Assembly: GCF_009870125.1 (NCBI RefSeq)
Contig: NC_046683.1
Coordinates: forward strand, 9,982,001-10,046,000
DNA: 64,000 bases
Source: Drosophila pseudoobscura
Taxonomy: Eukaryota; Arthropoda; Insecta; Diptera; Drosophilidae
Direction of reading: 5' to 3'
Both the position numbers and the translations under genes were made by a program. The notes beneath the pieces were generated by a model. That model searched no databases, was not told the origin of the DNA, and worked only from the letters and a program-made list of their open reading frames with translations. Below, in pieces: positions 44,000-54,400 of the stretch (the stretch's first letter is position 1; every line of letters starts with the position of its first letter).

Positions 44000-46900
44000 T
44001 GCCGGTGTTGGGCAATGTACATGCAAGTGTGGCATTTAAGATGGGAATTTCCGCTTGGTATTCGCTAATTGCATGTGGATTTGGGATAAATAACTCAATA
44101 TTTTTAGTGGCTAGTGCACTTTTGGTTTTGTTTGCATTGGAAAAATGGTTCCACCTCATTCTAGAGGGCATTCATACATTCCAACATGTGTTGGAAAGCC
44201 CTAAAACGGTAAAAAAGGTGTTGGAAAGCTCGATAAATGTCATTTGTGCAGTCATTCAGTACTGGAAAACTATGTAGATGAAAAGTTGTCAGTGCAATCA
44301 GTGTTACAAAATGCCATTAATGACGAGTTTGAAGCCAGTCGATGTTCAGCCAATCGAATGCAGAACAGCAGGCACCCCACAAGTGTTGGTAAATGCACTA
44401 AAGAACGAAATCTGATTGAATATGATTTCCGGCATGTGCCGCCATCGACTCTTTATCGATTCGATGACGATGTCTTCTCGATGAGACAACACCATGCCGC
44501 CAAGCGACCCAATTCTTCGCGTCCCTGACGCTCGCAATGTACCCATTCGTGTATTATTTGTACTGAATTTTCTGTATTGTTTGTACTGTTTTGTAGTACA
44601 AAATATCTGCCCGCTTCAGTGATAGGAGCAAAAAAAAAAAAAGGGGAAGAAGAAGAAGGAGGAGGAGGAGTTCGTTCTATGCTTTGGTGTCTATTTGCCA
44701 ATTTCTAATTGTTTTCCGATTGTGCGAGTGTGGGTTCGTACGTTCTTCTGATTATGCGAGGTATGAGGTATATAAAATATTTTTAGGCCGATTGCCACAT
44801 GCGAGAGACCCAGACGAAACACGAATGTGTGTGTTTTTTTTCCGAAAAGATAAGATATGCACATGATATTCCCCCGCAATGAGTGTGTGTGTGTAAACGC
44901 AGTCTCGGAGTCGGGTCGGGTCGGGGAGCGGAAGTGGCTTTGACACAACATTAACTTGAATTTGACTACAATTTTCGTGCGTCTGTCGAGCGACACACAA
45001 ATCGTGCACTTTAATTTTAATTGCCGCCACAAAAGCAATCGGCAATCGGCAATCGGCAGTCGGTAACCGATAAACACACACACACACAACTGTGGCGGTC
45101 AATCAAGTTGGAATGCAATTATATGGCTTATCAATCATTTGGAAATTGCTTGAAATAAAATGCTTTAAATGGGGCTTAATATCCATTAGGAAATAATACT
45201 AAAAAGAAAGGATTACGATGTACAAATTTACCCTAAACGAAAGGATACCCATGCCTCATTGCCACTGTAATTTGTAAACCAATTGAGATTATCAACTCAA
45301 TCATTAACAATGAAGTATTCTAGTCTTTTCTATCACAAAATAATGATGTGGAGTTTTCCCTAAAACTTTCCATTGATTGGCTCTTCACTTAGGGTCCAAC
45401 CAACCAAACAATCAACCAACCAACCAACCAAACATCCAAATTATTTGTTAAATGCCCTTCACCACCACCAGATGATAAGCCAACAAAACAAACAGTTTTC
45501 TCTGTCCGTCGAGTCTCTCTCTCTTTTGTTTTCCCTTTTTTTTTCGGGCAATTTTGGGGTGTGCGTGTGTTTTTGCATGACAATTGACAAAAACAATTAG
45601 CGGCAATCGACGGGATGTATCGTGTATCGATACGATAGAGAGCTTACACAATACGAGTATTATATAGCCATGAAAATGGTTGAGAGGATGGATTGAAATG
45701 GAATGGAATGGAATGATGGAGGCCTTTTTGGTCTTTTTTTGGTAACTAAAAACTTAATTAAAGCCAAAAAGATGCTAATCTAGTGTTGGTAAATGTCATA
45801 AACACTATACATACTCTCAATAATGTGTATTGTACGGCTAAGAGGAACTTTAAACATGGTTGAACACGTAAATGACTGATTTTCTTTGAGTTAGTGTTGG
45901 CATGTGTCAGAAAGTGCTGGTAAATTTTATTATTATGCATTTTGAACCATACCTAATTCAAGTTCGGTCTTCTAGTCGAATAAACTTTGCAAGAGTGTTT
46001 TAGGTGTTGGTTAAAGTTAGGAGAGTGTTGGTAAATGCCATTAGCATACAATTCATACTGTTCTCTCTATAGTTTCTGTGTTCTCGCCACATTAGAGCAT
46101 TAAAAGTTCTTGAAAATGTTGGTAAATGTCATAGGAATACTAATAGTGTTAAAAAACTCACAACTATAATGTAGGAAAGTTTCGATAGTGATGAGTTTTT
46201 GGTATGATCAATATCGCTTTGCATTTACCTCCTATCTGCAGTCTGCATTGCTTTACCAGTGCTAAAATCCATCTATAGTGTTGGTTAAGCAACGGAAGAC
46301 TCTGTTTTGGTTCTATAATCTTTCGAGAAGCGCACCATTAAATCCCAAAGTCTAATTACGTCTATGAGTTGGCAAAATAATATCATGAGAAAGACGAGAA
46401 AATACACATTCGTGACGAACGAGAACCCGTAGATAAACAAACACACGTACGTGTGGGGATCAGTTCCGAGGCGGGAAATGCTTAATGTATTTGCGTGCTG
46501 TGTTAATTGTGGCAGGGGCAGCGATGTAGCAATGTCTGATGTCTTTCTTTTTGATTCCGATTCCCCTCCGTTCAACGGGAAAGGTGGTGTTTCCTCATCA
46601 TAATATTTTCTCACCCTCTCAGCCTCTCTCTGCTGTCTGTCTGGCTGTCTGTCTGCCTGTCGGTGGTTCTGTCGCACATAGTATATTTTCTTTACGTGCG
46701 CGATTCTGTTTGTCGACGGTATCTGGAACATTTAAGTCTAATTTGCTTCATTAAATTGTCACATTTGTTATTATGTTTTTTTTCTTTTTCTTGACGTCAA
46801 ACTGATGAATGGTCTGTCGTTCTGCTGGGTATGCTCGACTAAACGGAATAGTCGATAGGCATGAGCACGCTATCTGAGGAATGTTCCGCCATACCAGAGG

Positions 46901-49900
46901 TATTTTCCGTTCCAGATCTCCATTGCCTGCTGTTGAAAGTGCCGCCAGTTGATGAATGGCCCTGTAATTTTGTGTGTTTCCATCGTTCGAGCTTAATGAA
47001 AAGCTGGCAGGCGTTTAGATTACTCGTATATTCCATTCTAATGTAATTAAGATTTCTCCCTGCTGTTTGTGCTTTTGTTTTCATTTCCATTGCCTCGGAT
47101 TTTCATTCATAAAAGTATATATATCTTCTATCCTACACAAAATATAGTTTACTTGGTCAGGTTTTTTTTTTTTCTTCTTTATATTTATTCGCTGTGTGTA
47201 TCCCGCCGCTTGATTGCCTTCGTGGCTGTGCATTTTAATTATTGAAAGTGGGGAGGGGGAAAATCAACGCTCCATGAAAAACACAAGAAATACCATCAAA
47301 CCCGAAAGTAAGGCGGGTCTCTAGCGAATCGAAGTGTGGGATACACTTGAAGATTTATAGATTTTGAAGTTTTTCCTCTTGTTTTTGGATGATTTGTTTC
47401 TGACGGTCCTATGTATCATATAGTGATCGGATAGTGGCGATTGTGACTGGGAAAAAAGAAGTGAAAGAGCTTACTAAAGATTCTGACTAAAAAATAAGTG
47501 ACACCAAAAAAATTAAAGTTAAAAAAAACTAATTAGAAAAATAAAAAAATATTTAAATTAAACAAAAATAAAAAAGTTTTTAAATTCAAAAAAAAACAAG
47601 TTCTAAAAATAAAAAAGTTCTAAAACTAAAAAAGGCTTAAAAATAGAAAAGGTTTAAAAAAAAAAAAGGTTCAAAAATAAAAAAAGTTTAAAAAATATAT
47701 AATTTTTAATTATTAAGAAAATAATAAATAAATTTACAAATTGTTGTGGAAAGTTTATTTTATGTAAAAACCTTTACCATTTTTTTTAAATGGTCCACAC
47801 TCCAAAGACTCTTTGGAACCCAAAGACTCTCCTGTTCTCTTCTGTTGATTACGAATGAAGAAAGCTCCCTTTTTTCAGTTGATAGTCGCAGTACCCGCTT
47901 TGTGGATCGACAAATAATTGTTTGAAAATTAAAAGTCAAACAGAAAATGAACGCCAAAGTGGACGAAGAAATAATTTTATTTGCTGCTCATTTATTATGA
48001 TGGGGCTTTTTGGTCGAAAGAGAAAACGAGAAACACCAAATGAAAGTAAAAGCCGAAAGAGAGATGGATACCATGGCATGACTCTACTTGCTACTCGCAT
48101 TGTGATGGAATGGATTTAAAAATGCGCTGCGTTGCGCATACGCAATATTCAGCCAGCCAGCCCAGTGTCCAGTCGTCCAGTCGTTGTCGCTGTCGTTTAT
48201 TTTTCGTGTGCGCGTGCGCATGCGTGTGCGTGTGCCTGTGCCATCCATCGGAGCGATGGCTGTGTTCCGGTGGTCAAACAATAAACGTGATTTCTGTTGG
48301 CTCTCCGTATTTTCTATTTCCATTTCTGCTTAAAGTTGAACTCATTAATGTAGTTAATGGATATTAAACACAAACCGGCACAAAACAATGCTCTCAATCT
48401 CGTTATTTGGAGACACAAAAAACACACACAGAGAGACGGAAAGAGAGAGAGAGAGAAACTGAACAATTATTATTATGTAAACGTTTGTGTTTAACTGAAT
48501 GAACGATTTGTGTGGCATGAGGAGAAGGAGGAGCAGGTGGAGGTGGAGGAGAAGGCGGAACGGAGGGCAGGAGAATAATGGTCTGTAAAGCCATTCATTA
48601 ACCAAAAATTATAATAACGCAAGAGTTGGACAGCTGCAGCGCATTGACCGCATTATTACAGTTCAATTGCATTTGGTTACAGTGTTGTAAAGTGAGAAAA
48701 AACGTTTAGTTGCTGCTTCACTTAGAATATAGCCATTGCCTAATGATGTTGTGATTTGAAGAGAGAGAGAAACAAATCAATTCTCCTTGTTAAGTGACAA
48801 AATCTAAGAAAACTGTCGAGAAAACCATATTTTATTGGAAACTTCTTAAATGAAGTTAACCTTGTGCCACAGTGTTGTGAAGTGGCGCTGAAAAGATTAA
48901 GTACTCAAAAGTACAGTTGCCTCCATTTTCAGTGTTATAAAGTGGCAGGGCATACCGCTTACCCTGGGTGCGCTCAACAGTGCTGTTGAGTGACATGCTG
49001 GTACAATTTTCAGTGTTGTCAAGCGCCAAAAGAGACGGAACGCAGGCATGCCATGCGAAAAAGAGCGATGATCATACATTTTACACGCCATTCGAATGGA
49101 AATGGAAACAATAAGATAGAAATAAACTCGCAAAATCATTTCCGGCCAAGCGGCAAGACATAAAAGATACCAGAGGGAGAACGGAGGGAAGGAAGGGAAG
49201 GGAGAGTAAATTCTAAATTAAATAAATAATAAAATTGCAATTAAGTTTCGAGAAAACGAAGATACGGCACCCCAACAACAGCGAAGGGAGCGAGAGAGAG
49301 AGTACAGGATGCACTTAATCACACAAGTTGTTTCATGGCTTGAATGGTGCTATTTTGTGATTCACTCTCGACGCTCGATTGAACGAGCAATCGTAACTGT
49401 TACTTTTTGGCCGGGAGACACGTTTCCCGCGGTATTCTCCCGCGAATCAGGCCAAAGGAATTTTTGTGGCTTGTTGATTAGCGCAAAGCGAACGCTAACA
49501 GCAACACCATTCAGAAGCAGGCATGAGCTCATTTCAGTTTACTTTTTTTATTTATTTTTTATTTGGATACGATATGCGGTGTGCCACGCGGTGGGGACTG
49601 GAGCGGAGTGCTGTGTGTTGTGTGCTGCGCCGCTAAAGCCCTCTTCAAGTTCACGCGCTGGCGATAATAAATGCCGCATGATGTCATCATATTTGTGCGC
49701 CCAAAAACCCCAAAGAAATCATCGTCTAATAATTTGATTTATTTGCATTTCATGGGAAGTAGCAGAAAGGAAGACGGTGTCCTATCGCTGGTTTGTTTCT
49801 ATGGGATACACGATTTGTTGCAACTGCCATTGACGTCATGTGGTGGCCACCGAGATCGGAGATCAGAGAGGTTCGGGGGCAAGCCACAAAGCCATAGGCC

Positions 49901-51110
49901 ACAGGCCACAAGCTTAAATGTCAAATTGTGTCCGAGATTTAATTGGATTTTCATACATATTTGTTTTTTGGGAGGCCATATTCCATATTCCTCCATCCCC
50001 AAAAATAGAATGTTTGCGCCTCAAGTGCAAATTACCCAAAAATGGAGGGGGGGGAACAAACACTTTGTAAAGCCAAATAAATAAATACTCGAAAGATGGA
50101 AAAATACATACATATGTACGTTGAATAGAATGTTTACCTTTTATGGGGGTTTGTGTGTGGATTCATTCGTTTCAGTGTTGCAAATAGCTGCTTTCAATGT
50201 TGCTAAGCCATATTTTCTGGTGTTGTACAACGTTTAAACAAATGAAGTATAAATTTGAGCAAATATTTGCACTGGATTCTTGTGATAAGAATTAGCAGCT
50301 GAATTAGTGTTGCAAAATGTGCGACAATGTTGGAAAAAGCCTTTACTTGCAAAGCTCAAGCCTTTAGTGTCTCTTAGGGCCTATTTGGGACTGGATTTAT
50401 TTGGAAGTATTGTATAGCATCAAGTACATTCTGTGACGTAAAGAAATGATTCTAAAGTCTTGTTTGAGGAAGAAGAATCTGGTTTAGCTGCAAATCGAAT
50501 GCTCACGAAATTCTTGAAGGCCGAAACCTCCAAAATTTGCACTCTTACTATAATTCCGCATTAATAAATGAAAATGAATATGCATACATACATATGTCTA
50601 TATTTATCACGTGTTTCCCCTGTGGTTGTATCTGGGGGCCCAATAATAAAGTCTATAATGATATTTATGATTTCACCTGGCACTTTGACAACAAAATGCA
50701 CCGCACAGAAACCCCCACACTGATGTCTGATGTCGTGTGACAGATGGATTGGTGGCATGATGGACGTACATTATATTTCGCTGTGGCGTTCAAAGTTTCT
50801 CCACCGTCAAACGTTTATTTCGTCGTTGGGTTCTTTAATTGATAAAAGCGAGCAGAGCACTTCCTAATGGGCGGAAATGGTCGAGAGGTTCATGGGCGTT
50901 GGGCGTTAAGCGATTCAAATGTCTCAAAAAATATCACGAAAAGTATCTCGACTTGCATGCCCTTGAACCTACACAAATTGGGCAGATAAAACGTTTAAAA
51001 ACGGATAATAAATGAGAGAAGTACTCGCATACTTTCATCTACACAAGAGGCAAAGATTTCTTTTGTGCTTTCCAACATTGTCACTCATTTTACAACACTG
51101 GAAAGCGAAG
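44000..51110. repeat. Dispersed GTGTTG(G/T/C)NAA(A/G)TG motif field
   Basis: About 20 occurrences of a short motif, AGTGTTG plus G, T or C, then AAATG/AAGTG, scattered through 7 kb. Examples: 44381 (AGTGTTGGTAAATG), 45782, 45892, 46024, 46117, 48680 (AGTGTTGTAAAGTG), 48870, 48930, 49011, 50174 and 50306. They occur in sub-clusters (44.0-44.4, 45.8-46.3, 48.7-49.0, 50.2-50.3, 51.1). The variant base differs between clusters: GGTAAATG in the second, TGTAAAGTG in the third. Confidence 0.75.
47400..47915. repeat. Paired element, copy 1 (shared ends, AT-rich core)
   Basis: The left end has ATAGTGATCGGATAGTGGCG, then ATTGTGACTGGGAAAA and GAAGTGA; the right end has GATAGTCGCAGTACCC. The core (about 47480-47750) is a degenerate array of A-rich words such as AAAATAAAAAAGTT. 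Copy 2 lies at 53.7 kb. Left TGNGACT and right AGTCGCA are inverted, so a short terminal inverted repeat is possible. Confidence 0.6.
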
Positions 51111-51481
51111 AAATCAAAGAACTAATTTGCCTTTTCATTAACTTCATTGACGGAATGCAATCACTGATTCATCGCATGATTATCTTCTTTTGTTTCGTAG
51201 AACTCTGAGTAATAGTGTACCGCTCTATAGATCATATAAAAAGGTTTACTTTATTCTCTAGTGCAACAGTTGGTGGCAGTTCCTTCGGGTCTTTGGTGCT
51301 TTTCGTTTGTCTGTCACTAATCAAAGTGGTTTTCTTTGATTTCTGTTTGCAGTTTGAGACTCACCTTCCAGCACTAAACGAAGCAACGAAGCAGCCAAAC
51401 GCGAAGAAACCTCCAAGAGGACTCCCCCCAACAAACAGCATTTCGCTTTCCCCCCGTCAGTAAAGGAAAACAAGCCGGAAA

Positions 51482-54400
51482 ATGTCTCCAAAAGCGGTAA
51501 GTATTTCACAAAGAAATGATATATGATATATTCCCATAAGTGAAGGGCGCCTGCCAGAATTGGGGCCCAAAATAGCCAAAAACCAAGAAACTATTCCATG
51601 ATATGTCTGTCTTAAATAATCAATGAAAACTAAATCATAAATCAGAAGAGAGAAGCACCATGCACTGATTTCGAGAGCGGAAACCCGATAGAGAACGAAG
51701 AAATTCATATTTTGTAGTAAATTCTTATAGATTACGGAAGGTGCCATCAGGTGTTCTGCTTCGTTCTGGTTCTGGTTCTGGTTATCAAAACACTCGAACC
51801 GAACGACGCCTGCCTGCAATTGTCGTCAAAGGAGATCCATCTCTAAATGTAGTTTCAGCAATCGATTGAAAGCGTGACATGAAGACGTCATTGCACTGAC
51901 TGACGTCTTGTTAATTGAATTTATTGGCCATATTTTTCATCGATTTGGTGGAAAGATAACCCATCGACGACGTCATTGATACAACAGATACTTGAACATT
52001 GAGAGAACATTTGACCATGGCCCTGAGACCGACTACACTCCTTCCTGTTTATTTTCCCTTTGATTGACGGCAGATAGAGATATCTGGAGAGATCTTTGGA
52101 TGGGAACGGAAGGAATGGACTCCATGGGGAGTCGTTTTTATTGGTAGACGATGACAAGGCTTTTACTGATTGATTGGTTGAGTGATGGGAGCGATGGATT
52201 ATTACGTGGTTCTAATGGGAGCTCCCCATTACGTGATCATTGGAGTGAGGGAAAGAAAAGAAGAAGGCAACCAACAATTTCTATACCTTTCCAGTAATTA
52301 TTTGGGTTTATCGAGTCACACGACAATCGGTTATAGGAGATTGGTGATTACGAAAAGGGAAAGTTCTTTCTCTTAAAGATTCTTCCCCAAAAACAACAAG
52401 AAACCCTTAGGCTTGGCCCCTAACTCAAATCGAGCACACGACATGTCTGTTGGGCATTCTCTTTGGCACTTTGCGGCTTTGGTTTCGAGGAACCCTATGA
52501 GTGGAAGCACCATTGAAATCTATAGGTTATTCCCTCTCTAAAGATAATCCCCATCTATCTGTTGCCCGTGTTATTTATATCTATATATTCTAGGTAATCC
52601 CTATCTTCAATATAAGCCACTAGCTTCTGGGCAATACCCTATCTCTAAAGTTGATTCACTCTTATCTGTCGGGGAAAACGCTTTCCCCCCGCAGTGGAAC
52701 CATAACTTTCCCCTTTTTCTCCACTGCCCATCCAACACTCTCTATAACGAGTATATATATAAATATATTTATATTAGATGTGTGTGTGTGTTGGGGCGGG
52801 GGTAATTGCTGGCTTCAATAAAAAATCGAACTGACAGGCACAACGCGTCGTATGATTGACGCTGATTTGTTTGCCTTACTTCATGGGGCTGGTGCTGGGG
52901 CTGGGGCTGGGGCTGGGGCTGGGGGCTCTATCTATCTTTATGTTGACCTCTGCGGTCACCATCTGACGGACGGCCGGACACTTAACTGCCAGTCAGAATG
53001 CTGAATGTTGAGGCAGTGTCAGGTTTTACTTTTTTTATTTTTTTTATTTCTAATTTTAGATGCATAATTAACGTGCAATTTGAGAAACGGAACAGCGATG
53101 ACGATGCCCTCAGGGCGGCGCCCATCACATCACTCCCCCTTGGGCAAACACAAATTTAGTTCAGTTTTATTTTGCTTTTGTTTTTCCAGCATTTTCTTGT
53201 GCTCGGCTTTCCTTCTGTGTTTTCTCTCTGTTTCGGCTTACAAAACGTGCCTCGACTTTTCCATTTTCCTCAGTTGCCGCTGGACAACAGAACCGTATCG
53301 AACGTCGCCTGCACTGCATTCGCGCATTGTTTTTCCCCCCGGTTTTCCACGGCATTTTCCAACGACCCCACGCACGGTCCACGACAAACGACACATTGTT
53401 CTTTGCCGAAACAAAGAGCTATCAAAATTCAAAAACTACTGAGAAACCCTTTCGCGCCCAGAATGGTCGTCGTCTCCGACAGCCGTGTCCGTATGCCCCG
53501 CTACGGCGGAGTCAGTGTTAAGCGGAAAACAGTTCGTGTTTTTCTTCTCCTTTTTTTCTCTTCTCTTCGTTTTGTTTTGTTTTTGTTTCTGTTTCTGTTT
53601 TTTTGAGTGCTGCTGCTACTGCATTTTTATGGTTTCCGTTTTAAGGAAAGATGAAACAACGGAATCTGTAGATACCCTTTGTTTTCGTAGACGAGGAAAT
53701 CGATTGGGGAATATCTATCGATATATGATTTAGTGATCGACTAGTGGCGACTGCGACTGAAAAGAAGTGACGAAGGGGGGAAAAAACTAACGAGAGATAT
53801 ACAAAAATATATAAAAAAGGGTATATTTAATAAAATAAAAAATAAAATCAATTTAGAAACAAATATGTTTAAAAAAAAAACAAGAAAAATAATATAGAAA
53901 ATCCAAAAAATAATACAATAATATAAAATTAAAAAATTGAAGATTATAAAATAATATAAAATTAAAAAAAAGTAAGATAAAAGATAATACAAAAATATAA
54001 AGTTTTAAAAATAAAAGACAATAAAATAATATAAAATTAACAATATAAAAGAAAATACAAAAATATAAAAAAATAAATAACTTTAAATAACAAATGAAAC
54101 AAACAAAAAAAGACATAATAAAGTTTAAAAAAAATGAAAAATAAAAAATTAAATTGAAAAAATTAAATAAGTTGAAATTGGAAAAATTCAAAAAATTGAA
54201 ATTGAAAAAATACAAATTAAAAAATATTTGTAAAAATTAAAAAAAAACCTACATATGCAGGCATTGAAAAATTGAAAACATACAAATATGAATAATAAAT
54301 GAAAATGTAAAATATAAATGTAGAAATGAATACTGCAAAATTTTTGTTTATTGTTTTATAAAAAATAAATAATAATAAATAAATCAATTTTTTATAAATA

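Larger units (their letters stand above)
31528..51352. other. Long Moesin 5' region / first introns
   Basis: About 20 kb with no supported coding exon. It holds many CT/GA tracts (33598-33622, 35363-35381, 39942-39962, 40190-40212, 40364-40384, 40887-40908, 42020-42046, 48440-48458), a CA tract (32350-32371), a GGAGT array (42989-43040), an exact 30-bp tandem duplication (37863-37922), GAAC units (38188-38210), the GTGTTG motif field (44.0-51.1 kb) and one paired AT-rich element (47.4 kb). Leader-like GC-rich segments at 35.6-36.2, 37.5-38.2 and 39.6-40.2 kb suggest several alternative promoters. Frames of 60-160 codons overlap on both strands and are dominated by repeats. Confidence 0.6.

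Noticed and set aside
44000..44528. Two adjacent plus-strand frames near 44 kb resembling a small membrane protein
   Set aside because: AT-rich, with the GTGTTG motif repeats inside them; codons are not biased and the two frames overlap in different phases.
53741..54215. Minus-strand Phe/Leu/Ile-rich frames resembling a multi-pass membrane protein
   Set aside because: They come from a 90% A+T low-complexity block; the codons are TTT, TTA and ATT with no bias, and the core is not conserved between the two element copies.
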